This document shows positions 31,752-44,864 of a DNA stretch of 64,000 nucleotides, piece by piece; positions within the stretch are counted from its first letter, which is position 1, and every line of letters starts with the position of its first letter. A program made the translations under genes and the position numbers. The stretch is from Odontesthes bonariensis (Eukaryota; Chordata; Actinopteri; Atheriniformes; Atherinopsidae), in assembly GCF_027942865.1 (NCBI RefSeq), contig NC_134529.1, positions 18,404,467-18,468,466 of the forward strand, given 5' to 3'. Below the pieces are notes generated by a model. The model did not search any database. It was not told the origin of the DNA and saw nothing but the letters and a program-made list of their open reading frames with translations.

Positions 31752-32096
31752 TTAAAGGGATAGTTCGCCTCTTTTGACATGAAGCTGTATGACATCCCAT
31801 ACTAGTAATATCATGCATGAACATTAACTAACCGCCTACTGCGTCCTGTGAGCCGAGTTTCGGCCTCGTTTTGGTGTTTACGAAGGTAGTCCGGCAAGTT
31901 GGCTGGGGCCACAAAAATGAAGCGTTTTGCTTCTCTAAACAATATGCGTTCAAAAGAGTAATACATTTGCATCACAAAATTGTTCTCCAGGAAAAAAATT
32001 TCTCTCCCTTCGTATCACTGTGTGCTGCCACCGTAGACCGAGGTGCAGACCGAGGTGCAGACCGAGCAGTCCCCTGCTTCCGAGCAGTGAACACCG
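31752..32096 (+). mobile_element. TTAA-type MITE family 1, copy A (one end missing)
   Basis: Starts TTAAAGGGATAGTTCGCCTC and continues with the same sequence as the copies at 37193-37717 and 53692-54264, in opposite core orientation to them. Similarity stops near 32096, so the second terminus is lost. An open frame within it (31871-32104) is shared by the family but looks non-coding. TTAA with AAGGRR-like ends suggests the Kolobok/T2 group. Confidence 0.75.
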
Positions 32097-32099
32097 CGC

Positions 32100-32930
32100 A
32101 TTAATGCCCTTGTTACGCTGCCTCCCCGGTCCTGAGACAGCCGACTGACAGGACTTATTGAAAAGTCTGTTTCATCCGTCACCAGCCTGTTCAGGAAGGC
32201 GTTTGGTGGTCAGGGCGGTTTTGCTGGGGCAATGTGGCCCCAGTTTCTGCCTTACATCATGGTAACAGAGCAAGTGTCAGCCTGTGACACGTGTCTCTTC
32301 AGCTGCTTTGTTGCAGTGGGTATTTAACCAGAAAAAGAAAGCGCTTCAAGAAAAGAAATACCAAGTCAAAGTCGATACTTTCTTCCACCTGAGACGTTAT
32401 TTTACATTTGATTTAATGTACATCAGTGAGAAGTCTCTTTTAATCTAAGCAACCTCGGGCTAATATGCAAACGTGGGTCAATAATAGCTAACTCACCATC
32501 AAAAAAAACGATGCAAGACGGGTTTCAGGTGTTATTTTGACCCATTTAAACATGTTTAAGGTACAAGGTGCCATTTTCTTTCAAAATTCTCCAAATGCAT
32601 CACCGAGGACAGTTAAGGCACAATGTAGTTTTGTGTTGTCTTTATAAAACAACCCATCAACCTCACCTCGAAAAGGTGCCATAGAAGACATCATATGTTG
32701 ATCATAAATATTGCTTGTTTTGCATTTCCACTGTGTGATGGTCCATCTCAGATACCCCTGGGCTCAGAGAAGCCGACCCCACCTCTGGACAAGGTTAAAT
32801 GAAGCTTCCTTTTTGCATACTAAAGTCTCGTGACATTGTTCAATTCAGTTTAGCTGTTCAATTCCCCTGCCCATCTATTTCCCTGCTGCTCCATGGTTAC
32901 AATCACCTGTAGACATCACTCTCACAGTCC
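32100..32930. other. Intergenic DNA between MITE copy A and a LINE tail
   Basis: No coding signal or known repeat recognised apart from a short CAATTCAGTTTAG motif near 32841 that may mark the start of retroposon-derived sequence. Confidence 0.4.
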
Positions 32931-32939
32931 CTGTTTTTG

Positions 32940-33272
32940 AATGGCACGAGGTTTCTTCCTGTTAAAAGGGAGTCGTTCTTCTCGACAGTCGCCTCATGCA
33001 CGCTCAGGACGGGCGATTGGACCGAAGAGAAGTTTTGGTCCAATCTGTTGGTTTCCTTAACGAGGAAATTGTTTTTGAATTTGCTTCTGCATGTATGAAT
33101 CCGAATAATTTTGAATTTAATTAATTAGATTTGATTGGATTATGATTACAATGAATTGGACTCTAATTTGCTTGAATTGGACTGCATTATTGAGGTGCCT
33201 TGAGATGACATTTGTTACGATTTGGTGCTTTATAAATAAAACTGAATTGAATTGAATTGAATTGAATTGAAT
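32940..33272 (+). mobile_element. Non-LTR retrotransposon 3' end with (GAATT)n tail
   Basis: Contains the widespread fish tail signature: GTTTCTTCCTGTTAAAAGGG near 32951, then GTGCCTTGAGATGACATTTG near 33195, TTTATAAATAAAACTGAATT, and a terminal pentamer run at 33241-33272. No reverse transcriptase frame remains, so it is a 5'-truncated, old insertion. Confidence 0.7.
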
Positions 33273-35265
33273 AGTGCTTCCCCTCAGTCTTAAAGGAGCT
33301 GAGGCCCAGCGAAGGCAGCAGTGTCTTTGAATATTCTTTGCATGCGCCTCTTTTTCACTGCATGCTTGAGCTTTTTTTTTTACAAACATTTGCAGCTATC
33401 TTCATTGACAGTCACTTTCGGAGGTGTTCCAGAGTCCCACAACGGAATCGTGTCTGCTTTTAATGCAGCGAAGCCCGAGGGCCTGATTTACTTACAGTCC
33501 ATTTTTCCAATTAATTCCACTTTTACAGTTAGTTTGTGCAGAGCCCATTTGCTGTAAACACCCAGCCTCCTGCTGGGAATGTTGCTGAAGGGGCACTCGA
33601 GCAATTTAGTCTCGCATTTCCACGAAGTCAGCAGAGTCACCAGATAAGAGAGAAGAACAATGGTCAAAATGAAAGCATTAGCGGCTGAGGTTTTCATTAT
33701 GGGTGAAGCCATGACACAGATATATAATGATATTTAGTTTCTCCTCCTGGCTTTAGTGACATGGTGGGGGTGCTGCATCTCTACGGACAGTGAAAGCTTG
33801 TGGGTTACTGGGGCACTTCAAGGATTTCTGCTGTCATTCTGAGAGCAGACAGTTTGGGTGACAGTGGCAGTGAGACGTGCTCTTCCATTTTGTTATCCCC
33901 AAGCGGCATGTACACAGCAGCAGTGGTACATTTTGCAATAAATGGATTTTCTGTGCCTCTGTGAGCACCTGCGAGCACCTGTGTGCGCAAGTCAAGCCAG
34001 TGCATGCATATAAAAGTGTTATTGTGTGTAAACTGAATAAAACACGACTGAGCGGATCAGGGGGGAGCTGCCATGTGACGGTGTGAAGGCCTCAGCGCCG
34101 CTCGGTGACACTGCCAGGTACACCGCAGAGGTCTCACCTGTGTCCTGGATTGTGGAGAAAAGGAGAGAATTGATAATGTTACGGCGCACTATTTGCATGA
34201 AAACATTCCACTGGGCTTACCTGCTCTCAATTGTTTGAGCAAGAAGCACTTCGGTAGGGTTTCCCAAAAGGGCTGCAGGCAAACACGCCGCTGATTCATT
34301 CAATTCTAACTGAGTGGGATCGTTGTTGACTTAGAGAAAGAATTTTTATTATTTTTTTTTTTGTCAAAGTGCTGCAGCCAGACACAGAAAGAACAAATTG
34401 AAAGCTTGATTGAAAAGGAGGAGAAGCAAAGGCAGGAACAGTTCATTCTCACTGTGAAATTATGCAGCCGCAGACAGGCTGGTGCGAGCGTCATTGAGGA
34501 TTTTCTACACAATGTTTTAATCGTGCAACGGCTGAGGTTCGGAGACGCTTCAATAACCCAAACGTCTCACAGCACAAAGACTTTGTTACAGGAAAATGAC
34601 TGACTCACTCGCTCCGTAATGTAAAAAAATCATGAAAGACTCACCATCCTGGTGATGTAGCCCAAGGGTCTTACTGCATTTTTGGCTCACTGGCGCCGTG
34701 GCATACCGGGACTTTCATGCAAACACATCTGCTGTGTTTTTGTCTCTAGTGTGAAAAAGAACAACATGTCCATGGGAGCCTGACATCAGTTCACAGTGCA
34801 TCCATTGGGAATCTGCAGGGACACCAAGTCCACATGGTGCATTTTGAAAAACCTTTTGAAATGGCTTTTTTCACATTTGTCTTCAGGTTTCAAATTCTGA
34901 CAAAATGATTCCCCTGTTAGAGGCTGGTGAGTCCTGCCCGCTCCACCCCTGCTCATACGCTGCCAATGCCGCCTTCAATTAGACTTCATATAATAACACC
35001 TTTGCTGTTCCACTGACAATTCAGAAGGCCTGTTCGCTCCTGCTGGCAGCAGTTTCACAAGATGTCACGCTGTTGAAACTAAGAGGAGAACGAACGGAGC
35101 ACAAGTGTCACTAAATGAAAACACTTTTTTTGAAAAGTACCCAAATTCCCCAAAAAGTTGAAGGCTGTGCAAATGCAATGAGAGCAGTGAATTCCAGAAT
35201 CATTACTTTATCTCTCCATAAAACACAGAAAACATGCTGCTATTAAATGATAAATATTAGCTCAT
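33273..35265. other. Intergenic DNA, no gene seen
   Basis: Several short frames exist on both strands but none shows a domain or plausible splice structure. Poly-T runs at about 33371-33380 and 34350-34362. Confidence 0.45.
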
Positions 35266-35267
35266 CT

Positions 35268-36345
35268 CAAACTCGATGGCAGCAACATGTCTCAAGAGAG
35301 TTGGGACAGGGCCATCTGCAGCACTGTGCAGCATCCCCGCTGTTTTTAACAGCCCATAAAGGTCTGGAAACCGAGGAGACCAGTAGCTGGACCTTTGGGA
35401 GACCATAGTGCCTTTCCTGATGTTCAAGTTGCCAACTGAGTGCTGATAACAAACCATTAGTCTGGAGGATGTGGCATCCACGATGTCCATAAAGAATTTA
35501 AAGTTTGGATTAATCTGACCACAGAACAGTTTTCCACTTTGCCTCAGTCCATTTGAAATTAAATTGGGTCCAGAGAAACCAGCAGTGTTTCTGGATCAGG
35601 TTCACATATGGCTTCTTCTCTGTATGATGGAGCTTTAACCTGCATGTGTAGACGGCACGCTGAACTGTGTTCACAGGGAATGATCTCCGGAAGTGTTCCT
35701 GAGCCCATGCAGGGATTTCCACGACACGCCTGTTTTTTTAATGCAGTGCCATCCAAGGAAGATCACTTTCATCCAGTAGTGACTTTTGGCCGTCCCTTGT
35801 GCACAGAGATGCCTCCCTACACTGGAAAAAATCTAAGTCTTACCAAGTATATTTGTCTAATTTCTGGTCAAAATATCTCATTACACTTAATATAAGACAC
35901 AACTGCCTAACAGGTACTATTTCAGCAAGATGTAGGGACTTGGTTGAAGACAATACATCTTGAATATCTTGTTAAATGAAAAAGTCTTGAAAACAAATTG
36001 TTTTGAGTCACATATCATGTGAAACAAGCTTTTTTCTTTTACATTTGAAGGGGTTTTTAAGCTAATTTCAAGATAACTTTTATCTCAAAAGTCCTAAATA
36101 TCACATCTTATTTCAAGAAATCTTGACAAGCCGATTTTCACTAGTTCCAATGGCAGATTGTTTTTGCTTATTTCAAGCAAAAATGTCTTGTATTTGCTGT
36201 TTTTTTTACTTATTTTTGGAGGGGCCTTTTTTTTCAGTATAGAGTCTCTGGGTCTTTTGATAAAACAATGTTCAGTTAAACTTGATTTTGAATCAATTTG
36301 TGAAGCTGTGTGTTAAAAGGCTCACCAGCATCTGTGCTGTTGAAG
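35268..36345 (-). pseudogene. Decayed Tc1-like transposase, interrupted by another element
   Basis: The minus-strand frame 35510-35722 reads WAQEHFRRSFPVNTVQRAVY, then KLHHTEKKPYVN and FKWTEAKWKTVLWSD, the DNA-binding to DDE junction of Tc1-like transposases. The frame ends in a stop right after WSD, where the first catalytic Asp sits. The remaining DDE region is too short (35268-35505), so it is deleted. Sequence resembling the N-terminal helix-turn-helix coding part resumes at 36241-36345, beyond an inserted element at 35820-36239. Frameshifts are present and it cannot encode an active enzyme. Confidence 0.75.
35820..36239. mobile_element. Non-autonomous element with CACTG-like ends, inserted in the Tc1-like copy
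   Basis: Left end CACTGGAAAAAAT and right end TTTTTTTTCAGTA form imperfect inverted ends, flanked by TA on both sides (35818-35819 and 36240-36241). The interior is AT-rich with repeated TTTCAAG/CTTGAAA-type motifs and no frame. The surrounding Tc1-like sequence continues directly across it. Superfamily uncertain (CACTA-like or Tc/mariner-like MITE). Confidence 0.6.
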
Positions 36346-37192
36346 GAAACTTTCATACTTTGACACACTAATTATCATCATTTACTGTGCTTTTACTGAA
36401 CCAGTTATGTCTTTTTTTTTTTTTTTTGGTGTTATAGTTTGGTCATACTTCTTTAAAAGAGAATATTTCTTAAACTTAAGCTTTCCCAGGCGTCTTTTTT
36501 TTTTTACAAGAAACGCACTCATTCACACACAGCGTCCAGCTAAATCCATTTTAAAAGAAGACTCTCTGATGGAAAATGAATACATGTTGTCTCAGGAAAA
36601 TACATGGGAAGGTGTTGTGTTTTTTATGAAAGCTGTTCGTGACCCTCAGATATTGTCTCAACCGTGTGAGCAGAGCATCTTCTCTGATAGTGATAGCAAC
36701 ACTGTGTTATCTTGCCCTGCTCGTGTGTATTAACACTCCCTGCAGCCCTTTGTCTCTCACTCTGCAGACTGCAATGTTTTCTGTACGGCTGATGGACTAT
36801 TCTTGCAAGGAACGCATACATAAAAGACAAATTGGTTGTTCTTCTCTAATTAAGACTCACTTTAGAACAACTCCTATCCTTTGTTTAGTGACTTTTGGCT
36901 TCTTTCATCTGGATGAGGGCTTTAGTCCCAAAAAATGCAGAACAAAGCGCAACAAAAACAGAATGTTCCTGCTGAACAAGCGACACCTTATCTGCACATA
37001 CACCCTCACTTATTTTCAAGGTATTACATTCAGTTTGGAATTGGGTTTTTATTCTGTCTTTATATTTAATTGATGTTATTGGCTGAGCTTTTGTATATAC
37101 GTCCTGATTTGTGAATCCAGAGCACTTTCATCCTTTTGATTCACTTTTCTAGTCTTTTATTACGTCTGTACACAGTGTTACTTTTCTTAAAT

Positions 37193-37717
37193 TTAAAGAG
37201 ATAGTTCGCCTCTTTTGACATAAAGCTGTCTGACATCCCATATTAGCAATATCATTTCTGAACATTGACTTACCCCCTGCTTGGCGCTATTTTTGCCTCC
37301 CTTCATATCAATGCGTGCAGCCACCTAGCGATAGCCGCACCTGTTACGGTGTTTGCTGCTCGGAAGCAGGGGACTGCTCGGTCTGCACTTCGGTCTGCAC
37401 AGTTTACACAGCCCGCAGTGATACGAAGGTAGAGAGAAAATAGCGCCAAGAGATTGTGAGGTCTGACTTTTTCTGGCTAACGATTTTTTTGATTTTGTGC
37501 AAATGTATTACTCTTTTGAACGCATATTGTTTTGAGAAGCAAGACGCTTTATTTTTTAAGCCCCAGCCAACTAGCCGGACTACCTTCGTCAATGCCAAAA
37601 CGAGGCTGGAACTCGGCTCACAGGACGCAGAAGGGGGTACGTCAATGTTCATAAATGATATTGCTAATATGGGATGTCATACAGCTTCATGTCAAAAGAG
37701 GCGAACTATCCCTTTAA
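37193..37717 (-). mobile_element. TTAA-type MITE family 1, copy B
   Basis: Begins TTAAAGAGATAGTTCGCCTC and ends with the inverted form ending ATCCCTTTAA, bounded by TTAA on each side. About 525 bases; the two halves are related in inverted orientation. Same family as 31752-32096 and 53692-54264. It has no coding capacity of its own. Confidence 0.85.
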
Positions 37718-37734
37718 AGTGAGCTCAACTGTGA

Positions 37735-37830
37735 ATGAAATGCTGGTTGATAAGATTTGCAAACCACTGCATTCTGTTTTCATTTGTGTCTTACACAGTG
37801 CCCCAGCTTTTTTGGAGTTGGAGTTGCATG
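37735..37830. mobile_element. Tc1-like terminal fragment
   Basis: GATTTGCAAACCACTGCATT, then a run through TCTGTTTTCATTTGTGTCTTAC to GGAGTTGGAGTTG, resembles from memory the outer end of the same Tc1-like family as the transposase wreck at 35268-36345. It may be the far end of that copy, split by MITE copy B. Confidence 0.5.
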
Positions 37831-40800
37831 CCAGATTGTTTCAAAGCTGTATATCGGACAGTGGAACTTCACACCTGTGTCTGTTCGTTCAAATTCTGCC
37901 ACAAGCAGCCAGAGGACTCCGAAAGCTGACTCAGCTTTAGTGCGAAAGGACAAAGACGGTTTACAGTTTTGCAGATGAATGTTGGTGGAGTTGGGTTTGA
38001 GGTGTGCTGCGAGCCAAGAATGGGCCATGAGCATGGGTTGAATGAGAGTGCAGAAGAGACCGGGCCTCGTGCTGCACAGTGAGCCGGTCTCGGGTAAGAA
38101 GTGGTTCCCAGACAGAGAGACAAGCAACTTCACGAAAAAAGCCAAACAAGTTCAGTGGAGTTGAAAGACTCGGACAACGTAATACTGTTTGGATCATGTA
38201 CTACCAAATAGGTTTACACAATGAGCCGATGAAGAGTGGATGAGAAGCCAGGGTAGTAGTAGCCAGGGCTTTTGAGGTAGATAGGTGTTCAGGCTGATTG
38301 TCAATCAAGGGGAGATTGGAGTGCCAAAGCCCAGACACAAGCACTCACAAACACAGAGAAGAAGAAAAAACAGGGGCCACAAAGAAAACACGACGGAACA
38401 CAAAGAAGGCGGGGAAGGTGCAGCCAGGACTGTGTAAGTTCAGGATGGTACAAATGCGAGAAGATGGTTAACAATAACACTTCCAGGGAAGAGATTGAAA
38501 CACCACTAATGCTCCTATGGGCTTCTTCAATGCAAAGCAATGAAACAGAAATTCAGTCAGCAACTGAAGGCACTTAAATCATGCAGCTATAATACAAGTT
38601 AGAGAAAAGGTCAAACAAAAGAGGATGTGCATTCCAATTAGCTTTACGTGTGTAGCGCACACCTGTAGCGACTAGAGAGCAGCGCATCGACCCCGTGAAG
38701 CTCAAATGGCTGTATTGTGCAAATGTAAAACTGACATGCTGAATGTTAAAACTCAGGAGCCGTTGGATGACTGGATGAATCTCAGATCCCTGCAGGATTA
38801 GGTGGACGGTCTGCATTTCTCCTGCCAGAGAACAAGGAAAGAGAAAGCTGTTTGATTACCAGATAGGGCAAAAACAAAAAGCGGCTTTGCACTCATGGGA
38901 TTTATGACATTTGAAGTTGTGAAGTCAGTGAATCACTGCCCACTATCGAGCAGGCAGTCCAAAGATGCGGCAAAGCTCCCACACTCCTGCGGGGGCAGCG
39001 TTGCCCCACAGTTGAAAGCAGAAGCAGCAGTAGGAGGAGAAGGTGTGCAGGAGCCGGCGGAGGATGAGGTGACAGGAGGGGTCGAGCTGTTCCCCTTGAG
39101 AGGAGCTCAAAAAGAGACATGTAGAATGCTTTCAAGCAGCGTTGATAAGGCTGTCAGCTCAAGCTGTTTAATTAAACACGCCATGTCACTGAAGTGGAGT
39201 ATGACCGGGGCAGAAAAGAGAAGCAGGAATTGGGCGGACGCAGCAGGAGAGCAGCTTTCATCCACCACAAAAGGAGAAAAACAACAAAACCAAACAAACA
39301 ACAACAACAAGAAAAAACAACGAGAACACATAAGATGTTAAATCAGATTGTCTTGATCCTCCTTATCTTTGCATGTGCTGTTGGTGGCAAGGTAGGAGTG
39401 TGTCAGAGAATGATAGGTTGTTACTCTCTCATATTCTAGAAATAAAAGGGAAGAAAAGAGATGCTGCCATACACACATTTGGTGGCAGAAGTAGTGGTTG
39501 CAACATAAGTTAGTGATTTTAGGGCAATTTGATGCACCTGCCTCGAACGCTTTCTTTTTTTTTTCTCTTTAATCTTTTAACTGCTCTGTTCTGGTATATG
39601 GAGGCTGGGACGACTCACATGGAGCACAGTTAATAGACTTTGAGTTAGGGATGCATTAGACAGTAGCCATAGATGATAAAACACCCCACTCTCCGAAACC
39701 CGTCTACCAGTAATCATAAAGCGTCCGTCTCCCGATCATTATTTTTGCCATTTCATTTCAGAGACAAACGAAACGAAAGCATCAGCTTTGAGATAAATTC
39801 AAAAACTGTGCTGCAGAGAGTCACAAGAAATTGCAGGGGTCAGGCGTTGTTTCCCTGTTGGACCGGCCTGAGATATGTCTGCACTGCGCAGTGCTTGGGG
39901 GGTAGCAGGAGGAACTATTACTCATAAATAGATAAGACCAAATAGTGGCATTTAACAGTCTGCAGAGACATGGTGCCAGAGAAGACCTCATCTTTCTGCT
40001 CTCCTCAGGCTAAGAGGATGTGATGTTCTGTCTGGGATACAATTGATTTCTCACACAGGTCACGGCTTTGCAGTTGCTCCATACACTTTATTTTACAGGT
40101 TGGTCTCTTGCAATAATCCCCTCATTACATACATTCTCATATGCGATGTATATTCACCTAGCTCTTATATGTAGTCAGTCTTAATACCCCTCAGCGACAA
40201 GACATAACCCTTTATGGAAATATGTCTGTCAGTGTACACTGGTTTGGATGTTAACCTTTGAATTCTCAGTACTTGGGCTAAATACAACCCACGCTAGCAT
40301 ATTTCATTGTCCACATTTATGAAACTCTGAGACATCCAGGATGGAATATTGAACATGATTTGCCTCAAACATCTTACTGACACTGATATTGAAGAGCGAG
40401 CGCGGGAGGAAAAGGCAACGAGAGACATGTGATTTCCATTTTTGTTTTAGCAAAATGAAAACATTTGTTCTGCACCTCCTTGCAGAACTGCTCCCTCTGA
40501 ATTATTGTGAATTCCTGAATTGTTTGGAGGTAATAAACAGATGTTCAAGATGGTGAGCGAACAGCTGCCACCCGCGGATCTTGTCAGCAGCTGCTAATTC
40601 ATTCCACTGTGCCTCTAAGTTGTGGATTGTCTGTCTTTGCCATCCAACTGTCACACTCCGCCACTGCAGTGACTTGCCGTCTCCGTCACGTCTCTAATCC
40701 AGGAGGGGAAAATGAACTGTCACGCATTTGATTGTTAAACGTGGCTGTCGGTTTCCTTGACAACACCTCTACCAACCGGCAAGACGTTCTGATCGGGACC

Positions 40801-41150
40801 TTTGTGTTGTTTCTCTCCACATTGTGAATAATTGAGGGAGGTAATTCAGAGGGAGGACTGCGAGCCAATGTGACAGATGTATCTGTGTTTTTCTGGAGCA
40901 CTGAAATGATGCAGGCAGGAGCAGCTCAGGCGGAGGCAGACTTTCCTGCTCACTCCTATTCCAGCCATTTTTACTTCTTTTTTTCATTAACCCCACTCCT
41001 CCCATCACCATTATGCCTCCAGCTATTACGCACAAATTCTCTGCAGACCAACCAACATGTCAGAAAATGACTGGCATTAAATATGACACACAGTACTTAT
41101 GCCATTTTTGCAGCGGGACATTTTACTCTTGAAATGGTGGATGGTGTAGG
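37831..41150. other. Intergenic DNA, no gene seen
   Basis: Many short frames, including a 148-codon one at 38895-39341 without recognisable domains. No splice-consistent exon series found. Confidence 0.45.
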
Positions 41151-41156
41151 GCGAAT

Positions 41157-41158
41157 AC

Positions 41159-41247
<89 letters not shown>
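41157..41247. repeat. (TA)n microsatellite
   Basis: About 90 bases of almost pure AT/TA dinucleotide with one GT interruption near 41175. It produces Ile-Tyr open frames on both strands that are not genes. Confidence 0.97.
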
Positions 41248-41248
<1 letters not shown>

Positions 41249-41249
41249 T

Positions 41250-44190
41250 TTGGGACAAACATACAGCGTTTATGTCATTCAACTTCCTTAACCTCCCACT
41301 TGCTCAGCTGCAGCAAACTGCTGCCTCCTGAGAGGCTGATACACACAGGAGGATGACCTATTTCATGCAGTTGGTGGCCTTTGTTCTGGGGTAAAGAAAT
41401 CTCTACAGTTGAAACAGGTAGTCGCCACTTAAAGCTGCATTTGAATTTTCCAAAAAATCCTTTTTCATTACGTTTATTTGCTCACTTTCGATCTGTTAGC
41501 AGCAACGAGTCTAGAAAAAAAAAGTCGAGACTGGGGCAACGCACGAATGGAAAAAGAAGGGGCTCTAAAAAGAAAATCGGGAGTATAAAAAGAACACCTT
41601 AGAGCGGCAGAGTCTCTCTGAAGCAGTGGCGGCTGCTGACTAAAACAGGGGAAGCCCATATTACGCGTTCAGGGTTGTAGTGGCTCGTGCCATCCCAAAG
41701 CAGAAGATAGCAAAGTTAAAAAGAATTAGTTATAACATAGCTGTGTCTAGTATGACAAGTATGCTCAGCAAATACACAGAAAGAAAGTATAGACTTTGAA
41801 AATTCACACAGCAAGGCCAAAATCAAGTATGATCGAATCTAAGGCCTGTAAATGGCTGGATCTGTGGCTGGATCAGAATCTGTGGAGCATTTTTCCCTGT
41901 CATAATGAATACTTAGAGTTTGATGGAGCATAGCCGCCATTGTGACAAAACTACTAGCTAACACGACAAACAAGTGCACAACAGGAATATGATTGACAAA
42001 ACTTCTAAACAACAAGGATGTGTTTCTTATTTACAGTGTAATATTTACAAAAGTGTATGTGTGTGAGGATGGAAATGGAAACGATGGGAAATGAGTGAAA
42101 CTCCGACAGCACTTTCACAGACAACCAGTCTCTTTCGTATCCGCTTTGGGACTGAAGTTCCAGCGTGCTTCTCCCCGCTTAAAAATTCGGCTGCCACAAC
42201 ATCTCTCATGATGGACAAACCTAACTCCAATCATCACAACACAGCCCCTCATATTGACACGCCCACGTCTAATCTACCCCCAGAGACGCCGAGCAGCCTC
42301 GGAAGTGATGAGTTTTTATCGATTTAGCCAATGATGACCTAGAATTGTAGAAAAAAACTTGACTCTCCCGCCCCCTCCTCGAAGCCGGGCAGCCCTCGGC
42401 TCGGAAGCCTGGCTGTTAGTGGCGGCTTCATAACATGATTTCCTCAGTGAACGGCGGCGATTTCAGAACAAATCCCTTCATTAAGCTACAGGACAACATG
42501 TTGTAGTTATGAAAGTAAATGCAGTATTGGGCATATCTTGTGTTTTGTGAATAACTGTTTTATCGTCAATTTAACATTGAAGATGTAGCAATTCCGCCAG
42601 AGAATGGGAGAGGCTGTCCGGCTTCCTGTGTTGTCTCTGAATAGCCGCGGCTGGTCTGAAGTGTAATGTTGTAATCATGTAATGTTCCTCAACATAAAGT
42701 TGTGAAGGCTTTGGTGGTTCTGATATCTACAGTACATAATATCACTAAAATATTCAGAGAATCTGGAAACATCTCTGATCACAAGGTACACGGACAAAAA
42801 TCAATGTTCAATCCCTGCAATCTTTAGGCCCTTCAGGCGGCCTAAGGCTTCAGGCTGTAGTAGAAACCGACTTGATTTTGTATGGAAATTACTGGCATGG
42901 GCCAGGGAACACTTGGGAAATGTGTCCGTATTCAGCCAAAAAATCCATGAAATTGTGAGATGTCGCAGTCTCAACATTTGATACGTTTTTTTTTTTTTTT
43001 TCTATTGTTTTTTCCGTCAATCTCCCGGACCTGCAAACTTTTGTCTGCATGCTGCTGCTGCTGTCCTATGGTCTCTCTAGATTTATTGATTCCAACTTGT
43101 CCACCTACCGGACGATCCAATAACGGTTAACACGACGAGTCCACATGTTTAGAGGCCACAGGGTATCAACAGACCAAATTCTGATCCGAGTGATTGGCAG
43201 TGATAGGGATCAGTTGGAGCCAGGTTACAACTGATTAGTGTATGAACAGATAGAGAGATCAAGAGAGACAGGCCAATAGAAATTCAACACATCTAAATAA
43301 GCACCAGCGGACGACACCAGGCGCTGTGATTAAACAAAACAGCCAGAGCTACTTCTTCAATCTCGTCTTTTCAACCATGATGCCCTTGAAAGAAGTTGTT
43401 GACCGTAGACGTGTTTTACTCAAAGAAACTCAGACCGCACTTACATTAAATCCCACAATTGAGTTTTCTGACTTCAAATGGGTCAAGGATCCACCAAGAA
43501 AGAGTGCTCTTCTGACTGAATTGTCACAACAGACGCAACAAAACTCTTCAGAGCTTTATTTTCTATCAGAATTCAAAGGGGCCACAATTCTTAGTTGCAT
43601 GGAAACTAATGAGAAATGAGTGGTTAAATGCTGAACAATGATCAATTCTTCCTCAGATTTTATTAAAATGAACACACTTTTCTAAGGTCTTCTTGAGAGT
43701 CTGACGTAGCACGTGCACAGCCCCGCCCTTTTGATCAGGTCAGCAGCCTCTGACGGCAACATATTTCCCTGTTGTGCCTTTTCAATTCTTTCTTACTTAT
43801 GAACTTTAACAAAATAAAGTCAGATTTTATCGGATAGCTTGTTATACTAACATGTAATAAGATTAAAAGAAGTATTGTAGAAAATGTATTGAACAGCGTT
43901 AGTTTCAAGGCCACAGAGCCATATCACAGTTTAGTGTCAGTGTGGTTGGATTCTCATTGCAACGTGATCGACTTTTGTAAGTCCTTACATATTTTTCTTA
44001 CCATCTTTACTTAACCCGATGATGTTTTCCAAGACGGACAAGGAGAAGAGCTCAGGAAAATAAGACAGGAAGCAATTTTTTGGACTACTTGACCCATCAT
44101 TCGTTGCTCATTAGTAACTGAGCAAAGCAATTTTGATGTTAACATCTAAATTATATTACCATTGGTGACCAACTTATTTGACTATCAGTA
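41250..44190. other. Intergenic DNA, no gene seen
   Basis: A 10-base word AGTGGCGGCT occurs at both 41624 and 42416 in the same orientation around a GC-richer patch (42240-42420), possibly an old repeat. A 97-codon frame at 43326-43619 has no recognisable domain. Poly-T at about 42987-43000. Confidence 0.4.
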
Positions 44191-44196
44191 ACCCAC

Positions 44197-44861
44197 TTAA
44201 AGGGGAACTGCGGTATTTTCAACATTAAGCCTCTTTTATGAGTCGTCTGCAATGTTTTAGAACCCCCCTCACCGCTTTTTTGATGTTTACTGCTGTCTCC
44301 GGTATTTGCCTAATTTTGATTCTTCTCAACCTGCTTCAGAATGGCAAGTCATGCGCATGTACAAAAAGGTCCGTAAAAGCACCATAAACGTCCGTTTTCA
44401 AAATCATCAACTCACCGGAGTGGTTACTGGTGTGCGCTGGTAATCCATATCAAATTTCGTCGCAAAAAGTTGCTTCTGTCGTGTTTTATTTGGCAGCTCG
44501 TTCATGCTCGCACTATTTTCTTAGCGGTGGCGGAGTAATATCAACGAACATCCAGTACAAAATGTCAAATAAAACACGACAGAAGCAACTTTTCGCAACG
44601 AAATTTGATACGGATTACCAGTGCACACCAGTAACCACTCCGGTGAGTTGATTATTTTGAAAACGGACGTTAATTGTGCTTTTACGGACCTTTCTGGACA
44701 TGCGCATGACTTGCCGTTCTGAAGCAGGTTGAGAAGAATCAAAATTAGGCAAATACCGGAGACAGCAGTAAACATCAAAAAAGCGGTGAGGGGGGCTCTA
44801 AAACATTGCAGACGACTCAGAAAAGAGGCTTAATGTTGAAAATACCGCAGTTCCCCTTTAA
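44197..44861. mobile_element. TTAA-type MITE family 2: near-perfect 295-bp-arm palindrome
   Basis: Left arm about 44201-44495 and right arm about 44563-44857 are reverse complements with few mismatches, separated by a 67-base spacer. Ends read TTAA/AGGGGAACTGCGG and the inverse CCGCAGTTCCCCT/TTAA, so TTAA is the likely target duplication. The TTAAAGGRR-type terminus fits Kolobok/T2-like MITEs. Open frames inside are mirror artefacts of the palindrome. Confidence 0.85.
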
Positions 44862-44864
44862 TCT

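Noticed and set aside
36639-37073. 144-codon frame right of the Tc1-like wreck
   Set aside because: No recognisable domain and overlaps another long frame (36407-36733); chance length in AT-rich DNA.
41077-41331. Ile-Tyr repeat frames on both strands
   Set aside because: Produced by the (TA)n microsatellite.
41624-42425. Direct repeats of AGTGGCGGCT around a GC-richer patch
   Set aside because: Ten bases in the same orientation are too short to define an element, and no inverted ends or duplication were found.
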